This document shows positions 1 through 10,294 of a stretch of 64,000 nucleotides of DNA, one piece after another. The notes below the pieces were generated by a model. It saw only the letters and a list, made by a program, of their open reading frames with translations, searched no databases and had not been told where the DNA came from. The position numbers were made by a program, and so were the translations under genes. Each line of letters starts with the position of its first letter. Within the stretch, counting starts at the first letter, position 1. The DNA is from Myxocyprinus asiaticus (taxonomy: Eukaryota > Chordata > Actinopteri > Cypriniformes > Catostomidae): NCBI RefSeq assembly GCF_019703515.2, contig NC_059379.1, positions 22,247,880-22,311,879 on the forward strand, written 5' to 3'.

Positions 1-335
1 CTGCAGGAAGGAAAGCACTGATCCAACTGCGCATCTCTGGGGGTCTTCCCGTCGGGAAGAGCACCACTTAGCGAACAGATGCCACTTCAAGGCATACAGG
101 CGCCTCATAGAGGGAACCCTAGCTTGAGTGATCGTGTCTACTACCGTGGGCAGTAGGCCACTTAAGTCCTCTGCGTCCCATCCAAGGGCCAGACGTGGAG
201 ATTCCAGAGGTCTGGTCATGGGTGCCAGATGGTACCCCATCCCTGAGAAAGAAGGTCCTTCCTCAGGGGAATTTGCCGGGGGGGGAGGGCTGTCGCGAGG
301 AGCGTGAGATCCGAGAACCATGTCTGGGTTGCCAG
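1..335 (-). pseudogene. DIRS copy A tyrosine recombinase, N-terminal fragment
   Basis: This segment is collinear with the beginning of the recombinase ORF in copy C (49202 downward) and copy B (about 19085 downward). It covers the N-terminal core-binding part, which has a characteristic 'ARAPSTR' stretch in copy C. The start overlaps the end of the RT/RNase H frame, the usual DIRS arrangement. The catalytic domain would lie outside the window, so activity cannot be judged. The start is placed by homology to copy C, not by a clean ATG here. Confidence 0.6.
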
Positions 336-1876
336 TAGGGTGCTACTAGGGTGACTTGCTCAGGATCTGTGCAAGTAGGCTTATTGGGGGAAACGCATAC
401 TTGCGTAGTCCAGGGTGCCAGCTGTGTGCCAACACGTCTATACCGAGAGGTGTCTCGGTCAGGGCACACCAAAGCGGGCAGTGGGAGGATTCCCGGGAAG
501 CAAACAGGTCTACCTGTGCTCGACCGAATCGACTTCAAATCAGCTGGACCACCTGAGGGTGGAGTCTCCACTCTCCCCTGAGGGTAACCTGACGTGACAG
601 CGCGTCCGCTGCGGTGTTGAGGTCACCCGGGATGTGAGTGGCTCGTAGTGACTTGAGGCGCTGCTGACTCCAGAGGAGGAGACAGCCGGCGAGTTGTGAC
701 ATGCAATGGGAGCATAGACCGCCTTGGCAGTTGATGTAAGCTACCGTCGCTGTGTTGTCCGTCCAGACCAACACGTGCTTGACCTGGATCAACGGCCGAA
801 ACCTCCATTAGGGAAGCTGTACTGCCAACAACTCTAGGTAGTTGGTGTGCCAACGCAGCCGCAGGCCAGTCCAAGAACCGGCGGCTGTGTTCCCGTTGCA
901 TACGGCACCCCAGCCCATCTTGGAGGCATCTGTTGTAACCACGACGCATCTGGAGACCTGCTCTAGGGGAACCCCTGCCTGTAGAAATGCCAGGTCGGTC
1001 GAAGGGCTAAAGAGGCGGTGACAAATCGGCGTGATGGCCACACGATGTGTCCCGCAGTGCCATGCCCATCTCGGGACTCGAGTCTGAAGCCAGTGTTGAA
1101 GCGGTCTCATATGCATCAACCTGAGCGGTGTGGCCATCGCTGAGGATGCCATATGCCCCAAGAGCCTCTGAAAAAGTTTCAGTGGAACTGCTGTCCTCCA
1201 TCTGAATGCCTTCAGACAGTTCAGCACCGACTGAGCATGTTCGTTTGTGAGACGCGCTGTCATCGAGACCGAGTCCAACTCCAGACCAAGAAAAGAGATT
1301 CTCTGAACCGGGGAGAGCTTGCTCTTTTCCCAGTTGACCCAAAGCCCCAGTCGGCTGAGGTGTCGAAGCACGAGGTCCCTGTGTGCACATAGCAACTCTC
1401 GAGAGTGAGCTAAGATCAGCCAGTCATCGAGATAGTTGAGAATGCGGATGCCCACTTCCCTTAGCGGAGCAAGGGCTGCCTCTGCTACCTTCGTGAAGAC
1501 GCGAGGGGACAAGGACAGGCCGAAGGGGAGGACCTTGTACTGGTACGCCTGGCCCTCGAAGGCAAACCGCAGGAAGGGTCTGTGTTGAAGTAGGACCGAG
1601 ACGTGGAAGTACACGTCCTTCAGGTCTACCTAGATGTCGGACGCTTGCTAGAATGCGTTTTTGCAACAGCATCTTGAACGGGAGTCTGTGCAAGGCCCGG
1701 TTCAGTACTTGCAGGTCCAAGATTGGTCGCAACCCACTGCCTTTCTTTGGTATGATGAAGTAAGGGATGTAGAACCCTTTCCTCATCTCAGCTGGAGGGA
1801 CAGGCTTTATCGCGCCCTTGCTTAGGAGGGTCGCGATCTCCACACGCAAGGTAGCGGCATCCTCGCCCTTCACCAA
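260..1876 (-). pseudogene. DIRS copy A reverse transcriptase/RNase H (frameshifted)
   Basis: This is the polymerase that would copy the element RNA into DNA. Three consecutive minus-strand frames carry collinear domains. 1424-1876 has the RT fingers with 'YFIIPKKGSGLRPILDL'. 808-1614 has the palm with the catalytic 'YLDDWLILA' box and the start of RNase H ('TTDASKMGWGA', 'LELLAV'). 535-792 has the rest of RNase H ('WTDNTATVAYIN', 'AADALSRQ'). Frame changes near 1620 and 800 break the ORF. A deletion near 360 removes about 30 bases present in copies B and C. The catalytic aspartates of the YLDD box are retained. No adenine-methyltransferase domain, present in some DIRS lineages, is recognisable after RNase H. 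Confidence 0.88.
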
Positions 1877-2103
1877 GGTGAAGCGGACGCCGCTGAACCT
1901 GGGCGGGCGCCTGATGAACTGAATCGCGTAGCTGAGTCGGGTGGTCCGGGTCAGTCATCGCGACGGGTTGGAAAGCACGAGCCATGCGTCCAAACTCCGG
2001 GTGAGGGGGACCAAGGGGATAATCGTGTCGGACTTACCGGCAGGTGGGGCCTCGCACCGGGGCGGAGCTCGAGGTGCCACGTCAAGGGGACTCGAGTCCC
2101 CGC

Positions 2104-2109
2104 ACTTAC
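2104..2109 (-). promoter_or_regulatory. Conserved splice-donor-like site, copy A
   Basis: On the minus strand the sequence reads CAA|GTAAGT, just downstream of gag and before RT. The same site reads CAG|GTAAGT in copy B and AAG|GTAAGT in copies C and D. It is a candidate 5' splice site for an intron between gag and RT. No acceptor could be assigned by eye. Confidence 0.4.
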
Positions 2110-2482
2110 TTGGCTCCTGCCGCCCACCATGAGATTGGCCGAGGAGGGGGGAGGAGTCTCGTCCCCGAGGTCCATCGGCACTAATCCCGTGTGGGGGTAT
2201 TCGTGCCACAGCTGGGCACCCAGGGGCAGGGGGTTCGCCGCTGGAGTGCCAACCCTGCCAAAAAGGAACGGTGGACGGCGGTCGTGACGGCCGTGCACAC
2301 TGGACATGTGACCCAGGAAACAAGGAAACTGCTCTTTTGCTGAACCTTTGGATACCGCAGCCTCTGGGGCATGTGGCGAAAAAAGAAACAAAAGATTCTC
2401 CTCCCGGCCCTCCACTGGGGGATGGAGTGGTCTGCTTACCAGCTCCAAGGCAGTGGGTTTTTTCGTCCCTGGGTCGCCCGTC

Positions 2483-3718
2483 TCAGGGGCGCTTCAAAGC
2501 CTTTCGCAGGTTCTTGACGGCCGGCTGTGAGACGGGTGGCGTCTGCTTCCTGCGGTGGGCTCCACGCCGGGGCCGGGCCGAAGGGGCGGGCTGCAGTGGA
2601 GCCGGTGCAATCACCGCAGGGGGACGCCCTTGGTGACAAGCAGGTGGGGTGAGTGATCTTGAGCCGTGCCAGGGCAGGATGTGCTTTATAGCCTCCGGCT
2701 GCTTCTTCACCTTTGAGAACTGCTGGGCAAAGTCCTCGACAGTGTCGCCAAACAGGCCAACCTGGGAGATGGGGGCGTCAAGGAACTGTGCCTTGTTGGC
2801 CTCTCGCATCTCTACCAAGTTGAGCCAGAGGTGGCGCTCCTGGACCACGAGAGTAGACATCGCCTGCCCGAGAGACCGCGCTGTGACCTTTGTTGACCGG
2901 AGAGCGAGGTCGGTCGTCAAGCACAGTTCCTGCATCAATCCCGGGTCAGAACTACCCTTGTGCAGTTCTTTTAACGCCTTGGCTTGGTGTACTTGCAGGA
3001 GAGCCATGGCGTTCAGGGCGGAGGCAGCTTGTCCAGCGGCACCGTAGGCCCTAGCCATCAGAGATGATGTAAACCTACAGGCCTTGGATGGGAGCTTCGG
3101 GTGTCCACGCCAGGTGGCGGCGCTCTGCGGACACAAGTGCACCACGAGCGCCTTTTCCACCTGGGGGATCACCGAATACCCCCTGGCCTCTCCACCATCG
3201 AGGGTAACGAGAGCAGGGGAGCTGAAAGATTGGGACCGGGCAGTAAAAGGTGCCTCCCACGACCTTGTCAGCTCCTCATGCAATTCCTGGAAGAAAGGAA
3301 CGGGGGCTGGACGAGGCTGGGCGCAGCTGTGAGCGGCGCCCAAAGCTCAGGAACCAATTGTCAAGCCGCGAGGGTTCAGGGGAGAGTGAAGGGTTCCACT
3401 CTAGCCTGACGCTTGCGGCCGCCCGGGAAAGCATGTCCGTCATTTCCGCGTCCAATCGCCCCCAGTGCTAACTGGCACAGCCTCATACCCGTAGGTAGAA
3501 GGACCGTGGCGGGGAGCCGCTGGGGTGACTTGCTTTCTTACGAATGCAAGCTGCGACCTCAACGTTGCCATGGTCATGTTCTCACAATGAGGACATGATC
3601 CATCCACGAACGATGTCTCCATGTGGGCAGCGCCCAGACACGTAAGACAGCGATCGTGACCATCGGAAGCGGAGAGATAGCGACCACAACCAGGAATAAC
3701 ACACAAACGGAAAAGCAT
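2483..3718 (-). pseudogene. DIRS copy A gag-like protein (two frames)
   Basis: This is the putative structural/nucleic-acid-binding protein and first ORF of the element. The N-terminal piece (3440-3718) begins with a cysteine/histidine cluster: 'CVIPGCG', 'DGHDRCLTCLG', 'CPHC'. This looks like a zinc-binding module. The C-terminal piece (2483-3343, 286 codons) contains the segment best conserved among all four copies here, 'LFGDTVEDFAQQF', preceded by 'STLVVQERHLWLNLVEM', and ends in a basic Pro/Arg-rich tail. The two pieces are separated by a frame change between about 3343 and 3440. It is followed by the conserved splice-donor-like site. The product is recognised by similarity among the copies and to DIRS gag proteins; its biochemical role is inferred. 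Confidence 0.8.
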
Positions 3719-3902
3719 CTTTAAAAAGACATTCTGTGTGTGTGTGCTGCTCTTTTATGAATAGAAAATATACTCTTTTCAGAATTTACTCTTTATTTTT
3801 GCTCTGCCGAAGCACCCAGGGGCGTTCTCTGCACTGCACAGGCACAGAGGGGGAGAAGCCGCTGAAATGCGGCGTCAAATCCAGCAGTCTTTAGCGAGGT
3901 GA

Positions 3903-3926
3903 GTTTTTTTTTTTTTTTTTTTTTTG
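3903..3926 (+). repeat. Poly-T tract inside DIRS copy A 5' region
   Basis: A run of about 23 T residues lies between gag and the right ITR of copy A. Copies B, C and D have no such run at the equivalent position, so it arose in this copy. Confidence 0.8.
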
Positions 3927-4006
3927 GAGGAATTGTATTCAGTGCACTGAATGCAACCGCTTGGCTCCGAAGAGAAAATATGAATGAGTGGTTGCATACC
4001 AGCTCC

Positions 4007-4043
4007 TTTTATACCCGTGTGTCCGGGGGAGTGGCATGCAAAT
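4007..4043 (-). promoter_or_regulatory. DIRS copy A ITR promoter: octamer plus TATA box
   Basis: On the minus strand an octamer ATTTGCAT (4036-4043) precedes TATAAAA (4007-4013) by 22 bp. Transcription would run leftward into gag. The same pair occurs in every other DIRS ITR in the window. Promoter function is inferred from motif, spacing and position. Confidence 0.6.
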
Positions 4044-4160
4044 TCCACTCGCCAATTCTCATTGGCCTTTTTTCAAAAAGGTGAGAAGGTGTTTCGGGCT
4101 CCTAAGAGTGACCCCTAGTGTCACTACATCGACACAACGTCGAGTGAGTGACAGATAGGG

Positions 4161-4842
4161 AACACTTTATTTTGATGGTCCCCCTACAGATATTCAACTG
4201 ACTATAAGTGACTTATCAACTGACTTGCTATAGCTAGTAAACACTGTTTCAACAAACATTCAGTAGACTTTCAGTAGCCTGTATATAGATCTTTATTAAT
4301 TACCTACTTACATTTTTGTTGAGAACATCAGTTCATTCAAATTGTTGGACAAAACAATGTACTTCTGTACATTTATATTTCGTTTACATACAGTCTATGT
4401 GCTGTTTGCAGTGTGGTGCTGCTATTCTTGTGTGTTATTATCAGTACTGGTATTTACCATCTGTTGATATTCTGTTTCAAAAAAGGAGTCATGTAGCAGT
4501 CAGTTAACCATATTCCTTATATGTTCACTTTATTTTGATGGTCCATAGGTAACTATAGATGAACAGCTGATACTACTTTAAAGTAAAGTGACTGTACTAA
4601 TAGGAAATTCATATGCACCAAACAGTCAGTAGAGCATTTCCAGAAAACCTTTGGATAACTAAAGGTGAAATGAGAAAACGAGCAGGTAATGTAAGTACGT
4701 CATTAATAAAGATCTATATACAGGCTACTGAAAGTCTACTGAATGTTTGTTGAAACACTGTTTACTAGCTATAGCAAGTCAGTTGATCAGTCACTTATAG
4801 TCAGTTGAATATCTGTAAGGGGACCATCAAATTAAAGTGTTA
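4161..4842. mobile_element. Fold-back/MITE with about 150-bp inverted arms
   Basis: The left arm (about 4165-4310) and right arm (about 4692-4842) are inverted copies. Both contain the CACTTTA(T/A)TTTGATGGTCC terminus, then a shared run through 'agatctttatta' near 4290 and 4710. The middle (4311-4691) contains another copy of the terminus-like motif at about 4527, so the structure may be compound. No coding capacity is seen. The left end touches the last bases of DIRS copy A, and the two share 'aac'. Superfamily is not determined because no clear target duplication can be read next to the DIRS end. Confidence 0.75.
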
Positions 4843-5198
4843 CTGATAAGAATGACTATAATAGTTGATTTCATTGCAGTAATTTGGTCATGGTTAATGT
4901 CTGGGAGTGCAGAGAAGGGTTTGATCCGGAGATGGGGTCTGTTGATCGCACTCGTTCCAGTGGCTTGGCATCACTTGTGTGTAGATCATTTTAATGCAAT
5001 TAACAATGTTGTTAGTACAGTTATGTGGTGCTAATATTGTAGCCATGGTTAATTTTGTGGTTACTGTAAATTTACAAAAAATAAAATTTTAAGGTTAGTT
5101 TTAGGGGTAGAGGTTAATGTAGTGTGTCTGTGGGACTCTAAATAAACACAATAGACACACTGCAGTGATGCCCATACTGTATGTTAATATTTAAATAT

Positions 5199-5324
5199 GG
5201 GTGCAAATAGTATTTGACACTATTTTCACCAGGGTGCAATTAGTATCTACCATTATTTGCACCAGGGTTGGGGTGCAAATAATATCTGCTACTATTTGCA
5301 CCAGGGTGCAAATAGCATCTGCCA
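5199..5324. repeat. Minisatellite of about 34-bp palindromic units
   Basis: Three and a half degenerate units begin with GGGTGCAAATA and end with TATTTGCACC. Each unit is itself an imperfect inverted repeat, with unit starts near 5199, 5232, 5270 and 5305. Surroundings are AT-rich and non-coding. Confidence 0.75.
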
Positions 5325-5434
5325 AACAAAACCTACTAAAGACACTGCAATTAATTGTAATATAGCATTAAAGTGGAAAGACGATACTGAAGTGAGACCA
5401 AACACTAATAGAGACAAGAAGGTGGTTCATTTTA

Positions 5435-5867
5435 TTTTATTTTTTTATTTTTTTACCCAATTTGGAATGCCCAGTTCCCAATGCGCTCTAATTCTTCGTG
5501 GTGGTGTAGTGACTCGCCTCAATCTGAGTGGCGGAGGACAAATCTCAGTTGACTTTGCGTCTGAGACCATCAATCTGCGCATCTTATCACGTGGCTTGTT
5601 GAGCAAATTACCGCAGAGACATAGCACACTCTATTCTCTGTGGCATCCATGCACAACTCACCACGCACCCCACCGAGAGCGAGAACCACATTATAGCCAC
5701 TACAAGGAGGTTACCCCATGTGACTCTATCCTCCCTAGCAACCAGACCAATTTGGTTGCTTAGGAGACCTGGCTGGAGTCACTCAGCACGCCCTGGATTC
5801 GAACTCGCGACTCCAGGGGTGGTAGTCAGCATTTTTACTCGCTGAGCTACCCAGGCCCTCAGGGTGT
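5435..5867 (-). mobile_element. tRNA-derived SINE, full length
   Basis: On the minus strand it begins with a tRNA-like head at about 5858 (gggcctgggtagctcagcga, an A-box-like stretch), followed by a B-box-like GAGTTCGAATCC. A long conserved body and an A-rich tail (T-rich on plus, 5435-5454) follow. It is flanked by near-identical target duplications: ttcatttta at 5426-5434 and 5868-5876. A second copy interrupts the chromovirus LTR at 41181-41579. It resembles the tRNA-derived SINEs described from carps, but I could not confirm the family. It would be transcribed by RNA polymerase III and mobilised by a LINE. Confidence 0.82.
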
Positions 5868-5877
5868 TTCATTTTAA

Positions 5878-7834
5878 AACTTTAGTGAAATGAGAAGATT
5901 TCTTCCAGCTTCTCCATCTCTGACACTTGCAATAGAGTGTCAGCTCTTAAACATGTTTGTGTTCCCCTCTGCCCCCATTCCCACAAGGCCAGAGACCCAA
6001 ATAATGAGACGGATATCCCATTCCACAGAGTTGACTTCAATTCAGCAGGGTGGGAACACCCCAATAAAGCTTCTACAAACTACTCGCTTCAATCTCCAGA
6101 AGCCATTTCCAACTTATCAGGAGTCATTACCTGCCTGGTACCTTGACGGGTCAAGGACAAGCAAAGGAACATTGCTTGTTTATTCTATAAGGACAACCAA
6201 TGAAGCAAAGTTGAGTCCACCAAAGCTTGAGAAGTGAAAATCCTTTTGAAAATGTTTGCTTTTTAAAGATTTGATGTTTTCGATAAGGACAATTGCTATA
6301 ATTACCTGGAATTTCCACTTTTTTAATTATATCAGAAACTGAGGATTTGTGTCCGGTAAAATGTTAACAGTTTCATGAAATGATCAAAAGAACATTACTG
6401 TTGTAATGGATAAGGAACGTAAAGCAAGTTCAGCTTACAGAAAGCTTATATTATTATATTATTTAAAATCAATTGGTCATACCACCATCATGTTATATAT
6501 GTGTGTATTTTTTAGGGTTTCTTCAGTAAATAAATAGAATTCCTGTTCTTTTTTTAAATAGTTTAGAAACCATTGTTTTTGTGCCTGTCACAACCAGGCA
6601 TCACTATTTTAATACTAATTATATTTTATGTAGATAGTTATATTCAGCTGAATAATGGTAAATTCTCCCACCTAAAAGCTCTCCAAAACTACCACAGAAA
6701 CACAAGAACTTTTTGAACATTAGGTTTGTTTTGATGAGCAACATTGTCTTGCAACACTGACATGCACAGAACAGGGGCTACAGGGGTGTAAGCCTCTTTC
6801 GCTCCCAAATCTAAAGGTGCCCTTCACAAATGTAAAGGTGCCTTTTTAAGCAGAGGTGCCTTTAAGAGTGCGGAGATTTAAGCAGAGGTGTCCCACCCAC
6901 ACACAGTAACTATCGCCGCAAAACTGAAACACACACACTTATCTACAAACACCAATATTAGTGTTGTAATTATACCATATCAAAGACTTGTGAACGGATA
7001 ACTGCCTGTAAGTGAGTGAACAGGCATTTTAATCACATTAACTTACATGTAGTTAGGAATCTGCATTACACATCACATAAGATCAGAGTGGGGAAAGGGC
7101 AGAATTTTAATCAAAAACAAAATGTTTATGTTACATGCACTATAAAATATGTATGTACTTACAATGTTTTATATAAAAACGTGATTTTTAAATATTTTTG
7201 AAAATGGCTAAAACAGGGATTATCCATGAATTATGTGTGAGAAGGGGCTGTCCTTTTATTGTTTCTTACTGCCATCTTCCAAAGCATGAATTTGTTTACA
7301 TACTCAAATTTTGTTTGCTATTCATTGTTCTGCAGTAGCTGTGAATTCTCCTCCTAATATCCAGATTTGCCAAGAGAAAGAGAAAGAATGATAGAGAAAG
7401 AGAGATTGGGGGGTGGGGGAATGCCTGAGGGTTTTTCAGAGGAGTCCTCCAAACTTCAAAGTCTCTTTGCTTCCATAAAGGCCATTGGGGAGTTGGCATC
7501 AATTTTAAATGATAAAGAGAGAGGTTAGGGAGGGTGTAAGCAAAAGCATAGCAGACTAAAAAGCAAGATTCTTGTCAAGATTAACATTAGTTGTATTTGC
7601 ACTAAGAGCAAGGGACGTGGTATGTTGAGGTTATGTTAGTTCCTCTGCTAAAGCACTGCTGACCCCTTTGACAAGCACATCAGCACGTCCAGTATGAAAC
7701 ATTAGGAATGTATTATCTCAGCAATATTTTGCACATAGTAAAAATGCATACTTCCTGCCCACATAATGGCAGACACATCAAAGGAACTAAGTGTAAAAAT
7801 ACTGATTCCATTAGACTATAGCAAATATTTTTAA
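5878..7834. other. No gene or clear repeat recognised
   Basis: This is AT-rich non-coding sequence. Short ORFs occur, including one of 115 codons at 5890-6237, but none has recognisable motifs. A 'taaaggtgcc' motif repeats near 6805-6850. Confidence 0.5.
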
Positions 7835-8434
7835 AATGGATAGTTCATGATTTACTCACCCTCGTGCCATCTCAGATGTGTATGACTTTCTTTCTTCTGC
7901 AGAACACAAAGTAAGATATTTAGAAGAATATCTTAGCTCTGTAGGTCCTCACAATGCAAGTGAATGGGTACCAAAATTTTGAAGCTCCAAAAAGCACATA
8001 AAGACAAAAGTATGACTCCAGTGGTTAAATCCATGTGCTCAGACACGATATGATAGGTGTGGGTGAGAAACAAATCAATATTTAAGTCATTTTTTGTCAT
8101 AAATTCTCCTCCCTGCTCATTAGGGGGTGATATGAAAGAAGGATGTGAATCACCAAAAACAGAAGGAGAATGAGAAATTGAAGGAAAAAGGACTTAAATA
8201 TTGATCTGTTTCTCACCCACACCTGTCAAATTGCTTCAGAATATATGGATTTAACCACCAGAGTCACCTGGAGTACTTTTACTTTGCCCTTATGTGGATT
8301 TTGGAGCTTGAAAATTTTGCCATCGATTCACTTGCATTGTATGGACCTACAGAGCTGAGAAATACTTCTAAAAATCTTCAGTTGTGTTCAGCAGAAGGAA
8401 GAAAGTCATTTTTATTTTGGGGTGAACTAACCCT
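7835..8434. mobile_element. Palindromic MITE flanked by TTAA
   Basis: The two halves are long imperfect inverted repeats. The left end reads 'tagttcatgatttactcacc', and the right end carries its complement in diverged form, 'gtgaactaaccc'. TTAA flanks both ends (7831-7834 and 8435-8438), as for piggyBac/Kolobok-type insertions. The same family recurs at 14058, 36257, 42385, 56340, 57248 and 59440. There is no ORF of note. Confidence 0.75.
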
Positions 8435-8705
8435 TTAAGTTCCATTCAATATGTTATATAGAAAAGCTATGAAGAACTGTCCAGAGAGCATTTGTGTTAC
8501 GAAATAAGCTGCAAGACAAAATCTACAACAGTTTGCTGAGAAAATAACATTTAGTCTGTAAGGCATTGTAAAAAATATGGTATCTATGAGACCAGGTTGT
8601 ATTAATAACATCCTTTCAGCCAGCCATGACAAAAGAGGAGTTTAGAACCAAGAATGTGGTGTTGGTAAAAACCAAGGTCTAAACTAACTACTCTACAGGG
8701 GCAGT

Positions 8706-8777
8706 GAGGATTCAAACACAGAGACACTGAAACCAGATGTTGAGGATTCAAACACAGAGACACTGAAGCCAGATGTT
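8706..8777. repeat. Two tandem 36-bp units
   Basis: The unit GAGGATTCAAACACAGAGAC... runs 8706-8741 and 8742-8777 with one mismatch, followed by the first five bases of a third. It probably lies inside the LTR-like remnant. Confidence 0.85.
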
Positions 8778-8802
8778 GAGGACAATAAACAGTCTTTGCT
8801 TA

Positions 8803-9449
8803 AAGGCTGTGTCTCACTTGGAAGGATGCGTCCTCCGGAGGTCGCGTCCTTTGAAGGCTGCAGTATACCGAGTGTCCTCCTTTAAACAAGTCTCATTTAA
8901 ATGAGACGACCTTCGTAGGAGGAACGGAAATGGAACGTAACATGGTTACTACGACAGCACACCACTCTTTAACAAGCGCGAGCACTTTGAGTGAGAAGGG
9001 AACAAAGTCCCTCTGGAAGGGAATGCATGAGGTACATTTTAGTAGAGTTATAATGATGTAAAGAAAATAGATTTTACAGTTGTACTTTTAGTCTAATACT
9101 TTATTTTAATTATTTATTAATATAATTATACATATTATATTCTCTGCACCCATCTACTGAGGTACTTCAACTTGGGAATTAACATTACTTGCATTTGAAC
9201 ATCATATTTACAGGCAAATTGGCGTTATTTTTTTTAGACATTTCCGTTGAAGCAAAGAATTGTGGGTTGTGAGTGCCCACGAAGGATACACCTCATGCAT
9301 CCTCTGAATTCCCATGAAAGAAGGTCGCATTTGAAGGCTGCATTCGAAGTATCCTACTCGCTTTTCTGAAACGAGACAGCCTCGATGATGTATGCAGCCG
9401 ACAAATGCGACCTCTGAAGGATGCAGCCTTCCAAACGAGACACAGCCAA
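8803..9449. mobile_element. MITE with about 40-bp terminal inverted repeats
   Basis: The left end reads GGCTGTGTCTCACTTGGAAG and the right end is the complement of GGCTGTGTCTCGTTTGGAAG. The similarity continues for about 40 bp on each side. No transposase is present. Flanking bases are aaa on both sides, but a diagnostic target duplication cannot be read. Superfamily is undetermined. Confidence 0.75.
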
Positions 9450-9894
9450 AGTCTTTTTGTAGTACTACAGATTGAGGAGGATTGAGTCCCTGAGCAAACT
9501 GAAGAATGTAAGTTTCCAATAGAAACCAAATAAAATATAGAATCCAAAGCGTTCTTTAGGGAAAAATCGAATTCCATGCAAACAAGTCCAAAAATCTCTA
9601 TTGTAAAGCCAAGCATAGGTCACAGGAGGTAAAGAATAAACAGGCAGTTAACAAAGACACTACAAGACTGAGCAAATTAACTTTTGAATTTATACACACT
9701 AGCAAACTAAGCACAGGTGATCTCAGTGAACTAATGATTAGACTAATTAACAGGTAAGCAGGAGGGGGTACCTTCTGCTTCCCTCTACTGCCAAGGTCAT
9801 GGTGTGACAGGTCATTTATGTATCTCACCATTATTAAACCATGTACTAATCAGAAGTGCCGTGATAAAGTAACAAGGGTTAAAAATCTCGAAGC

Positions 9895-9900
9895 ACTTAC
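9895..9900 (-). promoter_or_regulatory. Conserved splice-donor-like site, copy D
   Basis: The minus strand reads AAG|GTAAGT, a perfect vertebrate 5' splice-site consensus. Homology to the other DIRS copies ends about three bases further on. Confidence 0.4.
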
Positions 9901-10294
9901 CTTGCTCTATGTACCCGGCGTCGGGGGGGTCAGCGACGGGGGAGGAGGGACTTTTTGACCATCCTTGTAGTCCATCACAACCACCTGGCCTTGGGTGTAA
10001 GTGTGGTGCAACCGGACACGCAAAGGCGGGGGGCCCGCGTTCGCGGCGTCTAAGTCGCAGGTGCTCAGTGCCTGGTTGCCGTGATAACGGCGGTCGTAAA
10101 CACTGGCTATGTGACCCAGGGAGTGAGGTAACTGCTCTTTTGAGATTGTGGGTACAGCAGCCCATTCGGGGTGTGGCGAACATAAAAGAAAAGGAAACCA
10201 AGGATTTACCTCCCGGCCCTCCACCAGGGGATGGAGTGGTCTGGATACCAGCTCCGGGTTTGCAGCAGACATCTCGCTCCCTAGGTCGTCCGTC

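Larger units (their letters stand above)
1..4163 (-). mobile_element. DIRS1-like retrotransposon, copy A (left part outside window)
   Basis: DIRS elements are retrotransposons that integrate with a tyrosine recombinase instead of an integrase. Read from right to left this copy shows a terminal inverted repeat with promoter motifs (about 3950-4163), gag, RT/RNase H and the beginning of the recombinase, where the window cuts it. Its first base corresponds to about 18729 in copy B, so roughly 2 kb (most of the recombinase, the ICR and the left ITR) should lie left of the window. The right end reads gagtgagtgacagataggga, as in copy B. It directly abuts the fold-back element at 4161. Reading frames are broken in gag and RT, so it is a dead copy. 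Assignment to DIRS is secure; the subfamily is not determined. Confidence 0.9.
8640..9809 (-). mobile_element. Putative solo LTR remnant, interrupted by a MITE
   Basis: Read on the minus strand from 9809 the sequence starts with TGTCACACCATGACCTTGGC, has a GTATAAATTC TATA-like box near 9700, and continues across the nested MITE (8803-9449) into 8706-8798. This composition matches Ty3/gypsy LTRs of fish. The far (3') end could not be fixed, and no 5-bp duplication was found. It may be an LTR or a fragment of one. Confidence 0.4.

Noticed and set aside
5199..5324. CRISPR-like array
   Set aside because: Units are contiguous, degenerate and palindromic without unique spacers, in a eukaryotic genome.
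5750..5858. tRNA gene on the minus strand
   Set aside because: It is the tRNA-like head of a SINE with body, A-rich tail and target duplications, not a free tRNA.
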